A stretch of DNA of 64,000 nt. Source: Mesorhizobium sp. M2A.F.Ca.ET.046.03.2.1. GTDB taxonomy: Bacteria; Pseudomonadota; Alphaproteobacteria; Rhizobiales; Rhizobiaceae. The position numbers and the translations under genes were made by a program. A model generated the notes under the pieces. The model was given only the letters and a program-made list of their open reading frames with translations, made no database searches and was not told where the DNA came from. Every line of letters begins with the position of its first letter. Positions within the stretch are counted from its first letter, which is position 1. The stretch lies in assembly GCF_003952425.1 (NCBI RefSeq), contig NZ_CP034449.1, positions 2,666,001 to 2,730,000 on the forward strand, in the 5' to 3' direction. Below, piece by piece: positions 20,354 to 30,151 of this stretch.

Positions 20354-21021
20354 GAGCGAAACAGCCTGGAATATTGCGTTTCGTGCTGCATCGCCGCTAT
20401 GTCGGACATGAAGGCCGAGCCGCCCAGATCGTCCAGGCTGGAAGCGGCGGCGCGCGACGCAACCGACAGCGCCAGAGGTTCGAAGCCGGCTAACAATGCG
20501 ATGGCATCGACCTGGCCGACGACACCGAGCCTTATCGCCGCTTGCACAAGATTGGAGAAGAAAGCCTGCTGGAAGGCGGAAAGCGCATCCGAAAGGCCGA
20601 TACCGCTGCTGCCGGCAACGGCGCCGACCGCAACGCAATAGGGGCAGTCGGCCGGCAACCGTTCAAGCACCGGAGACGGCCAGGCAGATGCCGCTTTGAG
20701 GAAGGCCGCGCCTTGGAGCATTGTCTCCATATGACGCTCCCGCGAGCCGGCAAGCGCCTCGGCCAGCGCGGCGACTTTGTTGAGGTCGCCGTCATCGCGC
20801 GCACGACGCCAGCTTTCGGCGAACAGCACGGCGTCGTTCCAGCCCGAGCCGATCTCGACCAGCGTCTCCAGCCAGCCGGCGAGATCGTCACGATTTGCGA
20901 TCAATCCATCGTGCACGGCGCGCTCGAGCCCGTGGCTGTAGGAGAAGCCGCCGACCGGAAAGGCCGGCGACAACCAGGCCATCAGCCGTAGCAGCGCGAC
21001 AGTGGAAAGCTGCTCAGTCAT
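20350..21021 (-). CDS. ureF: Urease accessory protein UreF
   Basis: 223 residues, all-helical chaperone that links UreD-urease to UreG. N-terminal [20 protein letters not shown] and HGLE are family hallmarks. The ATG at 21021 overlaps the 3-prime end of ureE by 8 bases. The C terminus overlaps the DUF3995 start. Length is as expected. Confidence 0.95.
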   Translation of the reverse strand: MTEQLSTVALLRLMAWLSPAFPVGGFSYSHGLERAVHDGLIANRDDLAGWLETLVEIGSGWNDAVLFAESWRRARDDGDLNKVAALAEALAGSRERHMETMLQGAAFLKAASAWPSPVLERLPADCPYCVAVGAVAGSSGIGLSDALSAFQQAFFSNLVQAAIRLGVVGQVDAIALLAGFEPLALSVASRAAASSLDDLGGSAFMSDIAAMQHETQYSRLFRS

Positions 21022-21631
21022 GGTGATGGTGGTGGCTGTGATGATGATGGTCGTGATCGTGATGATCGTGCCCATGGTCATGATCATGATGGTCATGCGC
21101 GTGGCCGTGATCGTGGCCATGGTGGTCATGATCGTGATCATGCGAATGGCCGTGATCGTGGCCATGCCCTGAATAGGCGCCGCGCACGGGGCTGAACGGC
21201 TGCGAAACCTCATGCACCTTGGCGCCGAGGCCTTCGAGCATCGCCTTGATGACATGGTCGCGCAGGATGACGAGGCGGTCCGGCTCGATCGCCGCCGCGA
21301 GGTGGCGGTTGCCGATGTGCCAGGCGAGCTCGGTGAGATGAACGGCGTCGCGGGCGCGGATGTCGTAGACCTCTTCGGGTGCTGCGACGATTTCGAGCTG
21401 GCGGCCGTCTTCCAGCACCAGCCGGTCGCCATCGTTCAACGCCACCGGTTCAGGCAGGTCGACCAGCACCTTGTCGCCGGCCGCCGTCTCGATGGCGCGG
21501 CGGCGCAGATGGCGCTCGTCATGCGGCAGCACGGCCTTGTCATAGGGCGTCGTCAATCCGGGATCACCGGCGACAAGCACCGAGACAGCGCGTGGAAACT
21601 TGGTGAAATCGGTGGTGATGTTGAGCTTCAT
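21014..21631 (-). CDS. ureE: Urease accessory nickel chaperone UreE, histidine-rich tail
   Basis: 205 residues. The N-terminal peptide-binding domain and C-terminal metal-binding domain ([20 protein letters not shown]; the conserved histidine lies in [16 protein letters not shown]) are followed by a tail from residue 155 to the end. In the tail, about 30 of 51 residues are histidine, mixed with Asp and Gly. Such tails bind and store several nickel ions. The tail causes visible CATGATCATG-type DNA repetition at 21020-21170. The start overlaps the upstream GST stop (ATGA). Confidence 0.95.
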   Translation of the reverse strand: MKLNITTDFTKFPRAVSVLVAGDPGLTTPYDKAVLPHDERHLRRRAIETAAGDKVLVDLPEPVALNDGDRLVLEDGRQLEIVAAPEEVYDIRARDAVHLTELAWHIGNRHLAAAIEPDRLVILRDHVIKAMLEGLGAKVHEVSQPFSPVRGAYSGHGHDHGHSHDHDHDHHGHDHGHAHDHHDHDHGHDHHDHDHHHHSHHHHHD

Positions 21632-22233
21632 TTCATGGCTCCGCCATTGGCTTGGGCGCGGGCGCGTGCAGGGCGCCTGAGGACACGGTCGAAATAGGCA
21701 TTCACCCGGTCGGATTCGATCGGAAAGCGGCCGGCACGCGCCCAGCCGCCCATATCGCCAAGCAAGACGTCAACGGCCGAGAAGCGGTCGCCCAAGGCAT
21801 AGGGCTTGTCGCCAAGTCGGCGGTCCAGCGCCTTTATTTCGGATGCGAAATCATACGCCGCAGCCGGGCCGACATCGACCCGAACATCCTTCGGCAGCAG
21901 GAAGCGGTGGCGCAGCTTGTTCCATAGCGGGGCTTCCAACTCACTCTGGGCGAAATGCATCCATGAATCCATCTCGGCGCGCCCGGCAACGCCCGGATTG
22001 GCGCCCATGCCTTTGTCGGCATGCTTGTCGGCCAGATAGACGCAGATCGCCGCCGAATCCGTGATTTTCAGGTCGTCGTCGATCAGGATCGGCACCTTGC
22101 CTGAAGGGTTGAGCGCGTAGGCTTCCGGCGAGCGCAGCTTGACCTCGACGAACGCGTAGGGCTGCCCGAGCTCCTCGAGCATCCAGAGCACCCGGCTGAC
22201 GCGGGAGCCGCGCGATCCGACAGCCTTGTACAT
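21628..22233 (-). CDS. Glutathione S-transferase family protein inside the urease cluster
   Basis: 201 residues. The N-terminal thioredoxin-like domain has [20 protein letters not shown] and the glutathione-binding [20 protein letters not shown]; the helical C-terminal domain has [17 protein letters not shown]. It overlaps ureE by 4 bases, so it is co-translated with the accessory genes. A general detoxification or thiol-metal role is possible; nothing in the sequence ties it to nickel directly. Confidence 0.85.
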   Translation of the reverse strand: MYKAVGSRGSRVSRVLWMLEELGQPYAFVEVKLRSPEAYALNPSGKVPILIDDDLKITDSAAICVYLADKHADKGMGANPGVAGRAEMDSWMHFAQSELEAPLWNKLRHRFLLPKDVRVDVGPAAAYDFASEIKALDRRLGDKPYALGDRFSAVDVLLGDMGGWARAGRFPIESDRVNAYFDRVLRRPARARAQANGGAMK

Positions 22234-22278
22234 GGTTGAACCCTTGCCTTTCCGAGAACCCTACCGCATCGCGAACGC

Positions 22279-22872
22279 TCAGACGATGGTGTCGAACAGC
22301 CGCAGGATGAACGATATCTGATAGATCAGCGCGGCCGCGACGAAAGCGATGTGGAAGCGGCGATCGCGCACCAGGATCGCGACGATGCACAGCGCCACGA
22401 AGACCGGCGTGCGGAACAGATATTCGTTGCCGAAGCGGGCGAAATGCTCCGGACCCTTGAGCAGCGTGTCGATCACATCAAGCAGATAGGTGAAGCCGAG
22501 CAGGCCGAAGAACCAGGCGCGGCGCGAATAGAAATAGTCCTCGTAGCTGGTGTAATCGAGCATCGAATCCGGAAACAGCAGCGCGCAGAGCAGGAACAGC
22601 GTGATGGCGTAGAAGATGATGAAAAGATATTTGCCGAAGGTCCAGTTCTCGATGGCGTAGAGGCCGAACTCCCACCACCAGAAATGCACCAGCATCAACA
22701 GCACCGAGGCGACCCAGGCGAGATGCACCGCATAGAGCCGGTATTGGCCGGGATGCTGGACGATGCGGGCAGTTCCCGAAAGCAGGCGGGTGACTCCGAG
22801 GCCGATCACCATGCCCATGACGATGCGGATATGCGGGAAGATGTCGTGCTGCGAGGCGATTTCGGTGGCCAT
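22279..22872 (-). CDS. Multi-pass membrane protein of unknown function between ureC and GST
   Basis: 197 residues with about five to six hydrophobic segments (for example YRLYAVHLAWVASVLLMLVH and WTFGKYLFIIFYAITLFLLC). It has the motif HFWWWEF and an acidic loop SYEDYFYSRR. I do not recognise a named family. It starts 91 bases after the ureC stop and precedes the GST gene by 45 bases on the same strand, so it probably belongs to the urease transcript. Confidence 0.7.
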   Translation of the reverse strand: MATEIASQHDIFPHIRIVMGMVIGLGVTRLLSGTARIVQHPGQYRLYAVHLAWVASVLLMLVHFWWWEFGLYAIENWTFGKYLFIIFYAITLFLLCALLFPDSMLDYTSYEDYFYSRRAWFFGLLGFTYLLDVIDTLLKGPEHFARFGNEYLFRTPVFVALCIVAILVRDRRFHIAFVAAALIYQISFILRLFDTIV

Positions 22873-22963
22873 GCCCGATCACAATGCTGCTGCTCTGCAG
22901 CATATTGCGATCTGCGCGCGCGAGCCGCAACGCCATTTGCCCGTCAATCGGACCAGCCGCCCG

Positions 22964-24676
22964 TCAAAACAGAAAATACCGCTGCGCCATCGGCAGCACG
23001 GTGGCCGGCTCACAGGTCAAGAGCTCGCCGTCGGCCCGCACTTCGTATGTTTCGGGATCGACCTCGACATGCGGCGTGGCGTCGTTGAGCACCATGGAAT
23101 GCTTGCCGATGCCGCCGCGTGTGTTCTCGACCGCGACCATTGCCTTGTCGACGCCAAGCCTGCCCTGCAGGCCGGCGTCAAGCGCCGCCTTCGAGACGAA
23201 GGTGACCGAGGAGTTGGTCAGCGCCTTGCCATAGGCGCCGAACATCGGCCGATAGTGCATCGGCTGCGGCGTCGGGATCGAGGCGTTCGGATCACCCATG
23301 GGGGCAGCGGCTATCGAGCCGCCGACCAGCACCATCTCCGGCTTGACGCCGAAAAAGGCCGGATTCCACAGCACGAGATCGGCGCGCTTGCCGACGGTGA
23401 TCGAGCCGATCTCCTTCGACAGGCCGTGCGCGATGGCCGGATTGATCGTGTATTTGGCGATGTAGCGGCGGACGCGGAAATTGTCGTTGTCGCCGGTTTC
23501 GTCGGGCAGCGCGCCGCGCTGGCGCTTCATCTTGTCGGCGGTCTGCCAGCAGCGGATCGCCACCTCGCCGACCCGGCCCATGGCCTGGCTGTCCGAGGAG
23601 ATGATCGAGAAGGCGCCGATGTCGTGCAGGATGTCCTCCGCCGCGATCGTCTCCTTGCGGATGCGGCTTTCGGCGAAGGCGATGTCCTCGGGGATCGACG
23701 GGGACAGATGATGGCAGACCATCAGCATGTCGAGATGCTCGGCCAGCGTGTTGACCGTGTAGGGCCTGGTCGGGTTGGTGGAGGACGGGATGACGTTGGG
23801 CAGGCCGCAGACCTTGATGATGTCGGGCGCGTGGCCACCGCCCGCCCCTTCGGTGTGGAAGGCATGGATGGTGCGGCCCTTGATGGCCGCCACCGTGTTC
23901 TCGACGAAGCCCGATTCATTTAACGTGTCGGTGTGGATCATCACCTGCACGTCGTAGGCTTCGGCGACCGACAGGCAGCAATCGATGGCGGCCGGCGTCG
24001 TGCCCCAATCCTCATGCAGCTTCAGCGAGCAGGCGCCGGCCAGCACCATCTCTTCCAGCGCCGCCGGCTTTGACGCGTTGCCCTTGCCCGACAGACCGAT
24101 ATTCATCGGGAAGGCGTCGAAGGACTGAATCATGCGCGCCATGTGCCAGGGGCCGGGCGTGCAGGTGGTGGCCAAGGTGCCATGCGCCGGGCCGGTGCCG
24201 CCGCCCAGCATGGTGGTGATGCCGCTCATCAGCGCTTCCTCGATCTGCTGCGGGCAGATGAAATGGATATGCGCGTCGAAGCCGCCGGCCGTCAGTATCT
24301 TGCCTTCGCCGGCGATGATCTCGGTCCCAGGGCCGATGATGATGGTGACGCCATCCTGCGTGTCCGGATTACCGGCCTTGCCGATCGCGGCGATGCGGCC
24401 ATCCTTCAGGCCGATATCGGCCTTGACGATGCCGGCAAGCGCGTCGACCACCAGCGCATTGGTGATGACGGTGTCGACGGCGCCCCCTGCCCGCGTCACC
24501 TGGCTCTGGCCCATGCCATCGCGGATGACCTTGCCGCCGCCGAATTTCACTTCCTCGCCGTAGACGGTGAGGTCCTTCTCGACCTCGACGAACAGCTCGG
24601 TGTCGGCAAGCCGCACCTTGTCGCCGACCGTCGGTCCATACATCTGCGCATAGGCGGCGCGGCTTATCCTGGCCAT
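22964..24676 (-). CDS. ureC: Urease subunit alpha (catalytic)
   Basis: 570 residues, the expected length. It hydrolyses urea to ammonia and carbamate in the cytoplasm. Nickel ligands and catalytic residues are all in place: His136/His138 (FDAHIHF), Lys219 for carbamylation (SLKLHEDWG), His248 (MIHTDT), His274 (HAFHTEG), catalytic His323 (CHHLSP) and Asp362 (SSDSQAMG). The start at 24676 ([20 protein letters not shown]) fits homologues. Two genes on the opposite strand separate it from ureB, so it needs its own promoter or read-through. Confidence 0.97.
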   Translation of the reverse strand: MARISRAAYAQMYGPTVGDKVRLADTELFVEVEKDLTVYGEEVKFGGGKVIRDGMGQSQVTRAGGAVDTVITNALVVDALAGIVKADIGLKDGRIAAIGKAGNPDTQDGVTIIIGPGTEIIAGEGKILTAGGFDAHIHFICPQQIEEALMSGITTMLGGGTGPAHGTLATTCTPGPWHMARMIQSFDAFPMNIGLSGKGNASKPAALEEMVLAGACSLKLHEDWGTTPAAIDCCLSVAEAYDVQVMIHTDTLNESGFVENTVAAIKGRTIHAFHTEGAGGGHAPDIIKVCGLPNVIPSSTNPTRPYTVNTLAEHLDMLMVCHHLSPSIPEDIAFAESRIRKETIAAEDILHDIGAFSIISSDSQAMGRVGEVAIRCWQTADKMKRQRGALPDETGDNDNFRVRRYIAKYTINPAIAHGLSKEIGSITVGKRADLVLWNPAFFGVKPEMVLVGGSIAAAPMGDPNASIPTPQPMHYRPMFGAYGKALTNSSVTFVSKAALDAGLQGRLGVDKAMVAVENTRGGIGKHSMVLNDATPHVEVDPETYEVRADGELLTCEPATVLPMAQRYFLF

Positions 24677-24843
24677 CAGCAATCGCTCCCGAAATTCCAA
24701 TTGTTTGTGCGTGGGGCACACATTGTCGCCACCCAACGGTCACGCAATGACCCGCTCGCCGACACTTTGAGCGCCCATTTCAGCGTTCCCATCGGGCCGT
24801 TAAGGCGGGCGGAATCACTCCCAATCCGATGGAAGGAATATCC

Positions 24844-25215
24844 ATGCGCAACGCGATACTTGTCGCCGCAGCCGCCAGCTTGTTGATGGCGGGCGCTGCC
24901 GGCGCCCAGCAGCAGCCGACGCCCAGCCCGGCACCGACCGCCCCCGCCGCGCCGAAAGCCCAGTCCGCGGCGCCGGCGATCCAGAGCGTCAACGTCGTCG
25001 ACATCACCGAACTGCCCAAGGATGCGCAGACGCAGGTCAACCAGATCGTGGCGCAGCGCGGCGACGCCGGCCTGCAGACCTTGCGCAAGTCGATCGACGC
25101 GACGCCCAAGGTGAAATCCGCGCTCGAAGCCAAGGGCATGAGCTCGGCGCAGGTGATTGCCGCCAGCATGCAGCCCAATGGCGCACTGACGCTGATCACC
25201 AAGAAGGCGAGCTGA
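24844..25215 (+). CDS. Secreted protein of unknown function, between ureC and ureB
   Basis: 123 residues. The ATG at 24844 follows GGAAGGAA. A signal peptide (MRNAILVAAAASLLMAGAAG, cleavage after GAQ about residue 22) leads to a Pro/Ala-rich linker (residues 24-48). A small conserved-looking domain follows (VVDITELPKDAQTQVNQIVA; SAQVIAASMQPNG). No family is recognised with certainty. It is divergent from ureC (start 24676) and on the opposite strand to all urease genes. Confidence 0.72.
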   Translation: MRNAILVAAAASLLMAGAAGAQQQPTPSPAPTAPAAPKAQSAAPAIQSVNVVDITELPKDAQTQVNQIVAQRGDAGLQTLRKSIDATPKVKSALEAKGMSSAQVIAASMQPNGALTLITKKAS

Positions 25216-25374
25216 TCGCGCGCCCAGGCGGGCCGCCATGTGGTCCGCCAACCATATTTTGAAGGGAATGCGGGCCGCCTCTCGGTCCGCCGCCAGGCTT
25301 TCGAAGGGAACCTGCGGCCAGGCCGGACCGTTTCGCTGTTTTCGCCCCGCCACGAGGTCAGTCAGGAGCGAGCG

Positions 25375-25863
25375 ATGGCGAATGGCCGGCGTTTTGCAAG
25401 ATGGAGTTCCGTGGTTGTTGCCGCGCTTTTCGCGGTCGCCGCGCCCCATGCCGCGTCCGCTGCGCAGCCGCTGGGCAGCGACAAGCCTGCCGCCGCGATC
25501 GTCGATTCCGATGTCCGCCAGGAAGAGGCGCTCTCCAGGACGGAGGCCGGAAAAGTCATCACCGCCATCGACCGGACCCGCGACAATATCGGCACGGTGC
25601 GCAAGACCACCAAGCTCGACAGGGTCGACATCGTGTTCCTGACCGATGCGGCGCGCAGCGAAGGCGGGCCGCCGCCGGCCATCGAGAACAAAATGAAGCA
25701 GCATCAGGACGATGTCGCCGAGCTGCGCCAGGAGATCGAGGCGAACGCCCTGCTCTTCAACGCGATCGATTCCCGGCGCGTGCAGGCCGAGGACGTGCTC
25801 GCCGTGGAGTTCGACAATCCGGGGAAGGTCGTCATCTACGCGGCCGCCAAGCCCCCGAAGTGA
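25375..25863 (+). CDS. Secreted protein of unknown function, between ureC and ureB
   Basis: 162 residues from the ATG at 25375 (CAGGAGCGAGCG before it). A signal peptide covers residues 1-31 (MANGRRFARWSSVVVAALFA ... ASA). The mature protein is predicted mostly helical with many charged residues (HQDDVAELRQEIEANALLFN). It has no cysteine pairs or recognised catalytic motif. It follows the other secreted gene by 160 bases in the same direction. Both lie inside the urease locus but point the other way. Confidence 0.7.
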   Translation: MANGRRFARWSSVVVAALFAVAAPHAASAAQPLGSDKPAAAIVDSDVRQEEALSRTEAGKVITAIDRTRDNIGTVRKTTKLDRVDIVFLTDAARSEGGPPPAIENKMKQHQDDVAELRQEIEANALLFNAIDSRRVQAEDVLAVEFDNPGKVVIYAAAKPPK

Positions 25864-25898
25864 TGGCCTCCGAAGTGATTTGAGCGCGGCGGCGGACC

Positions 25899-26204
25899 TC
25901 ACAGCTTGCCCATCACCTTCTGCTGGAAGCCATAGACCTCGCGTTTTCCCCCCAGCGGCACCAGCGTGACGTCGCGTTCCTGGCCCGGCTCGAAGCGCAT
26001 GGCCGTGCCGGCGGCGATATCCAGCCGCATGCCGCGCGCGCGCTCGCGGTCGAATTTCAGGCCCTCATTGGTCTCGAAGAAATGATAATGGCTGCCGACC
26101 TGGATCGGACGGTCGCCGCTGTTGGCGACCTTGAGGGTGACGGTCGGCCGGCCCTTGTTGAGGTCGATCTCGCCTTTGGCCGCAATAACTTCACCAGGGA
26201 TCAT
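25899..26204 (-). CDS. ureB: Urease subunit beta
   Basis: 101 residues. [20 protein letters not shown], the [18 protein letters not shown] signature and [20 protein letters not shown] are typical. It forms the (alpha-beta-gamma) trimer with UreC and UreA. The start at 26204 lies 7 bases after the ureJ stop. The convergent secreted gene ends 35 bases downstream. Confidence 0.96.
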   Translation of the reverse strand: MIPGEVIAAKGEIDLNKGRPTVTLKVANSGDRPIQVGSHYHFFETNEGLKFDRERARGMRLDIAAGTAMRFEPGQERDVTLVPLGGKREVYGFQQKVMGKL

Positions 26205-26211
26205 CGCGCCC

Positions 26212-26805
26212 TCACACCATGCCGACGGAAAGGCCGACGCTGATCGTCGCGCAAGCGGCGCCGGCGGCGCGCGCCAGGCCGCGGAAACGCCACCCAAGCC
26301 GAAGGCCGGCTGCCATGCCGACACCGTGGAGCAGCGCGGTGGCGGCGGCAAAGCCAGCCATATATTCGAGGCCGGCAGCGTTTTCAGGCACCTCGGCGCC
26401 ATGGGCGTGACCGTGGAACAGAGCGAACAGGCCGATGATGGCGACCCCGGCCGAGACCGGCAGGTCGATCGCCAGCGCCACCAGCAGGCCGAACGCCACG
26501 ACGGAAGCGAGGATGCCCGGCTCGACGAAAGGCACCGGCACATGCAGCATGCCGAGCGCGCCGCCGGCCAGCATCACGCCGAGGAAGGCCAGCGGCCAGG
26601 CCCAGAGCGCCTTGCCGCCCTTCATCGCCGCCCACAGGCCGACGGCGACCATGGCCGTCATGTGGTCGAGGCCGGACAGCGGATGCACGAAACCGGCGGC
26701 AAAAGAAGAGGTGGAGCCTGCGCCGACATGGGCGTAAGCGGGCATCGCCGCCGCCAGCAACAGGATGACGGCGAGCGTGTTGCGTTTCGTGGAGGCGGGG
26801 ATCAT
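26212..26805 (-). CDS. ureJ: HupE/UreJ-family nickel transporter
   Basis: 197 residues. A cleavable signal ([15 protein letters not shown]) is followed by the hallmark [20 protein letters not shown] and six membrane segments, with a second His motif [12 protein letters not shown]. HupE/UreJ proteins take up nickel for hydrogenase or urease. Its place between ureA and ureB supports UreJ. The ATG at 26805 gives the correct N terminus; the frame upstream is shadow of the DUF1272 gene. Confidence 0.9.
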   Translation of the reverse strand: MIPASTKRNTLAVILLLAAAMPAYAHVGAGSTSSFAAGFVHPLSGLDHMTAMVAVGLWAAMKGGKALWAWPLAFLGVMLAGGALGMLHVPVPFVEPGILASVVAFGLLVALAIDLPVSAGVAIIGLFALFHGHAHGAEVPENAAGLEYMAGFAAATALLHGVGMAAGLRLGWRFRGLARAAGAACATISVGLSVGMV

Positions 26806-26831
26806 CTTTCTGCCCTTTCCAATTGACCTAG

Positions 26832-27086
26832 TTAAGCGGCCTTGCGCGGGCCGCAGCCTTCGGCCTTGGGCACGCGCCTGGTCGATGGCGGATATTTCGT
26901 CAGCTTGCCTGCCGGCCGGATCGGCCGCGGCGCGAAATTGCCGCCGCAATTCGGGCAGACACCGCCCAGCACATTGTCCACGCAGTCGGCGCAGAAGGTG
27001 CATTCGAAGGTGCAGATCAGCGCATCCGTCGCCTCCGGCGGCAGATCCTTGTCGCAGCATTCGCAATTTGGCCTAAGCTCCAGCAT
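26832..27086 (-). CDS. DUF1272 zinc-ribbon-like small protein
   Basis: 84 residues. Cysteine pairs CECC, CTFECTFCADC and CPNCGG form the DUF1272 pattern MLELRPNCECCDKDLPP. It probably binds metal (zinc or nickel). It lies between ureA and ureJ on the urease strand. A structural or metal-handling role in urease maturation is possible but unproven. Confidence 0.85.
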   Translation of the reverse strand: MLELRPNCECCDKDLPPEATDALICTFECTFCADCVDNVLGGVCPNCGGNFAPRPIRPAGKLTKYPPSTRRVPKAEGCGPRKAA

Positions 27087-27114
27087 CGGTCTTCCTCCTC
27101 ACCGGATCGGCGCT

Positions 27115-27417
27115 TTACCTGATCGGCTCGTGCACGGTCACCAGCTTGGTGCCGTCGGGAAACGTCGCCTCGACCTGGACGTCGTGGATCATCTCGGCGA
27201 TGCCGTCCATGACCTGGGCGCGGGTGACGACGTGAGCGCCGGCCTCCATCAGTTCCGCGACGGGACGGCCGTCGCGGGCGCCTTCGACGACGAAGTCGGT
27301 GATCAGGGCGATGGCTTCGGGATGGTTGAGCTTGACGCCACGCTCCAGGCGCTTGCGCGCCACCATCGCCGCCATGGCGATGAGCAGCTTGTCTTTTTCA
27401 CGCGGCGTAAGATTCAT
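27115..27417 (-). CDS. ureA: Urease subunit gamma
   Basis: 100 residues. [40 protein letters not shown] and the C-terminal [14 protein letters not shown] are diagnostic. It is a structural subunit of the urease trimer. It starts 21 bases after the ureD stop. Confidence 0.97.
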   Translation of the reverse strand: MNLTPREKDKLLIAMAAMVARKRLERGVKLNHPEAIALITDFVVEGARDGRPVAELMEAGAHVVTRAQVMDGIAEMIHDVQVEATFPDGTKLVTVHEPIR

Positions 27418-27438
27418 GCAATGTCCCGGTATTTCAGA

Positions 27439-28335
27439 TCAAAGTGACCACAATTTAGGCAGACCCGCCCGTCCATTGAGCAGTTCGACGAGCGGAACCA
27501 ACCGCTTGCGGAGCTGGTAGCCGTCGCCGGCGGTGAGCCTCGCAAGAAGCTTGCCAGATCGGCCGACGCTCCAGAAACTGGCGCCGCCGCAGTCACTGAT
27601 AACGGGGCCGCCGATGCCGCGATCGCCGATGATGGCGCGGGCCGCCTCGAGCAGGCTTTCCGCTTGCGGCGAAACGAGCAGCAGCGTCGCGATGGCAAGC
27701 GCGCCGCCGGTCGCCGCCGGCCGCCGCAACGTTGCCGCGATATCCGGACCGATCCGGAAATCCTCCGCATGGACCAGCGCGCCGCCATGGCGGACCCGCC
27801 AGCGGTCGTGGAAGCTGCCTCGAACCGTCCGCTCGCCCATCGCCAGCCGGCCGAACAGCGTGGCTTCGAGCACCAGCGCCTCGGCATCCTCCGCGAGATC
27901 GACATCCAGCGTGCGGGCGAAGGCGGCGCGGTCGAAAACGATGGTTTCCTGCGGCAGCCAGGCGAGGCGCCCGCCCGGCCCAACCCGCAGGCCGACGCTT
28001 GTCTCGGCCCTGTCGGCGGCGGCGCGATAGACCTTCTCGCAGGCCTGGGTGGTGATGGAGGCGGAGGCCTCGGCGCCGACCTCGATCGTCCAGCCGAGGC
28101 GGTCGCCGCCGGTCATTCCGCCGGCCGTGTTGATGAGCACCGCCTCGAGCGGATCGCCCTGCACCGCCGGCAGGCGGATCTTGGCCGATCCGTCCTGGTA
28201 GAGCCGCTGCAGGCGCGTCCGACCATCGCTCTTGCCGCAGAAAAGCCTGGCTCGCCCGGCAACACGTTGCGCGGCAGGCAAAGGAGCGCCGGCCAAAGGC
28301 AAGGCGGGTGTCAGGGCGTTGTCGATCGTGTCCAC
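27439..28335 (-). CDS. ureD: Urease accessory protein UreD
   Basis: 298 residues from a GTG start at 28335. The scaffold protein binds apo-urease before UreF/UreG. Family motifs are YQDGSAKIRLP, INTAGGMTGGDRL, TTQACEKVYRA, and the later EDFRIGPD. It is the first gene of the urease operon and is divergent from the NodF-like gene, which begins 198 bases away. Confidence 0.94.
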   Translation of the reverse strand: MDTIDNALTPALPLAGAPLPAAQRVAGRARLFCGKSDGRTRLQRLYQDGSAKIRLPAVQGDPLEAVLINTAGGMTGGDRLGWTIEVGAEASASITTQACEKVYRAAADRAETSVGLRVGPGGRLAWLPQETIVFDRAAFARTLDVDLAEDAEALVLEATLFGRLAMGERTVRGSFHDRWRVRHGGALVHAEDFRIGPDIAATLRRPAATGGALAIATLLLVSPQAESLLEAARAIIGDRGIGGPVISDCGGASFWSVGRSGKLLARLTAGDGYQLRKRLVPLVELLNGRAGLPKLWSL

Positions 28336-28380
28336 GTTTCCAGGTTAAGCACTCCGGCGGCTTTGTCGATATATCGCTTG

Positions 28381-28409
28381 TTGCTTGACATCGTTTTGGT
28401 TTCTATAGA
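28381..28409 (+). promoter_or_regulatory. Candidate sigma-70 promoter for the NodFE-like pair
   Basis: TTGCTT (28381-28386), then 17 bases, then TATAGA (28404-28409), about 125 bases before the acyl carrier gene. No nod-box-like sequence is seen in the 198-base intergenic region. Confidence 0.4.
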
Positions 28410-28533
28410 GGGAAGCCACCCTGGAGCGGTCGCGCGGTGTCTGGCGAGGTAAGGGCAACGGCGTTGTTGGATCCGGGGACCAAAAAAGGGCGCTGATCAG
28501 TTGGCGTCGGGAAAACGACAGGGAAGGAACCGA

Positions 28534-28788
28534 ATGGCTGACCAGCTGACGACCGAGATCATCGAAAAGATCAAAGCGCATGCCGACACCGGCGGTGAGG
28601 AAATCACCGCCAGCACCGATCTCGGAACGCTCGGCATCCATTCGCTGGAATTGACCGAGATCATCTTCGATCTCGAGGAGAAGTACGGCATCGAGATCGA
28701 GATGAACACGGTCGATGCCTGGAGCAACCTGAAGAACGTCGGCGACATGGTCGAGGCGGTTCGCGAACTGATCGCGAAAAAAGCCTGA
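28534..28788 (+). CDS. NodF-like acyl carrier protein
   Basis: 84 residues. The start [14 protein letters not shown] and the C-terminal [15 protein letters not shown] are close to NodF of rhizobia as I remember it, more than to housekeeping AcpP. The attachment serine is Ser37 in [10 protein letters not shown]. The Asp that normally precedes it (DSL) is His36; the codon is CAT at 28639-28641. A GGGAAGGAA ribosome site precedes the ATG. The gene is followed after 4 bases by a NodE-like ketosynthase, so the pair should extend a specialised acyl chain. Whether it acts in Nod-factor synthesis is open, since no other nod gene is in the window. Confidence 0.85.
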   Translation: MADQLTTEIIEKIKAHADTGGEEITASTDLGTLGIHSLELTEIIFDLEEKYGIEIEMNTVDAWSNLKNVGDMVEAVRELIAKKA

Positions 28789-28792
28789 CTGC

Positions 28793-30001
28793 ATGCAAAA
28801 ACGCATCGTCATCACCGGTATTGGCGGGATTTGCGGGCTTGGCAACGATGTGCCGGCCATGTGGGACGCCATGCGCGCCGGCCGCTCGGCGATCGGCCCG
28901 ATCGACAATCCGTCGCTGCATGACCTCAAGGTCAAGACCGGCTGCGAAATCAAGGAACTGCCCGAACATGGCATCGACCGCAAGCAGGTCGTCTCGATGG
29001 ACCGTTTCAGCCTGCTGGCGGTGATCGCCGCGCGCGAGGCCATGCGGCAGTCCGGACTGACGGCACATGCCGACAACACCTACCGGATGGGCGCGATCGT
29101 CGGCATCGGCGTCGCGGGCTTCGAGACCATCGAGGAGAATTACCGCGCGATCCTGCTCGAGGGGCGCAACCGCGCCGCCATCTTCACCGTGCCGAAAGTG
29201 ATGCCGGGCGCGGCCGCCGGGCAGGTGAGCATGGCGCTCGGGCTGCGCGGCCCTGTGTTCGGCGCCACCTCGGCCTGCTCATCGGCCAACCATGCAATTT
29301 CCACGGCGGTCGACCAGATCAGGCTCGGCCGCGCCGACGTGATGGTTGCCGGCGGCACCGAAGCGCCGCTGGTGTGGGGCGTGCTCAAGGGCTGGGAGGC
29401 GCTCAGGGTGCTTTCGCCCGACACGTGCCGGCCATTCTCGGCCGACCGCGCGGGCCTCGTGCTTGGCGAAGGCGCCGGCATGGCGGTGCTGGAAAGCTAC
29501 GATCACGCGATGGCGCGCGGCGCCACCATCCTGGCCGAGATCGCCGGCGTCGGGCTTTCCGCCGATGCCTCCGACATCGTCGCGCCGACCGTCGAGGGAC
29601 CGGAAGCGGCGATGCGTTTCTGCCTGGCGGATGCCGGGCTCAATCCGGAAGACGTCGACTACCTCAACGCGCATGGCACCGGCACCAAGGCCAATGACCA
29701 GATCGAGACCGCCGCGATCAAGCGCGTCTTCGGCAACCACGCCCCTTCGCTCTCCGTGTCCTCGACCAAGTCGATGCATGCGCATTGCCTCGGCGCTTCC
29801 GGCGGGCTGGAGATGATCGCTTGCGTGATGGCGATCCGCGACGGCATCGTGCCGCCGACCGCCAATTATCGCGAGCCCGACCCGGAATGCGACCTCGACG
29901 TAACGCCCAACACGGCGCGCGAGCGCAAGATACGCGCCGCGCTCAGCAACAGTTTCGCCTTTGGCGGAACCAATGCGGTGCTGGCCTTCAAGGCGGTCTG
30001 A
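28793..30001 (+). CDS. NodE-like beta-ketoacyl-ACP synthase
   Basis: 402 residues, KAS II-type condensing enzyme. The catalytic triad is complete: Cys162 in [11 protein letters not shown], His in [13 protein letters not shown], and His in [12 protein letters not shown]. Segments [20 protein letters not shown] and [20 protein letters not shown] match NodE closely by memory. It works with the NodF-like carrier 4 bases upstream to elongate an acyl group. In NodFE of rhizobia the product is a polyunsaturated acyl chain on the Nod factor. Here the context is a urease locus, so another lipid product is equally possible. Confidence 0.88.
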   Translation: MQKRIVITGIGGICGLGNDVPAMWDAMRAGRSAIGPIDNPSLHDLKVKTGCEIKELPEHGIDRKQVVSMDRFSLLAVIAAREAMRQSGLTAHADNTYRMGAIVGIGVAGFETIEENYRAILLEGRNRAAIFTVPKVMPGAAAGQVSMALGLRGPVFGATSACSSANHAISTAVDQIRLGRADVMVAGGTEAPLVWGVLKGWEALRVLSPDTCRPFSADRAGLVLGEGAGMAVLESYDHAMARGATILAEIAGVGLSADASDIVAPTVEGPEAAMRFCLADAGLNPEDVDYLNAHGTGTKANDQIETAAIKRVFGNHAPSLSVSSTKSMHAHCLGASGGLEMIACVMAIRDGIVPPTANYREPDPECDLDVTPNTARERKIRAALSNSFAFGGTNAVLAFKAV

Positions 30002-30050
30002 TCACAATCCCGGTTGACTGTATGTGCATCGGCCGCCGGTGGCCGGTGTA

Positions 30051-30071
30051 TTGATCCCGGCCGGCCGGGGA
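30051..30071 (+). terminator. Possible terminator after the ketosynthase gene
   Basis: A GC-rich palindrome (TCCCGGCCGGCCGGGGA, around 30055-30071) lies 50 bases after the stop. It is followed by a pyrimidine-rich stretch but no clean T-run. Confidence 0.3.
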
Positions 30072-30151
30072 CCTAACTCTTCCTCACCCCGCCGTATTGT
30101 TTGCCACCCATTGTGAGCGCCGCCCGGCGCCAGCCCTATCCGGAGTTTCCG

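Noticed and set aside
21020..21170. Tandem CATGATCATG-like DNA repeats resembling a regulatory or CRISPR-like array
   Set aside because: They encode the His/Asp tail of UreE; there are no spacers and no cas genes.
28336..28533. Nod box upstream of the NodF-like gene
   Set aside because: No sequence with the ATC-N9-GAT-type elements was found; only an ordinary promoter-like pair is visible.
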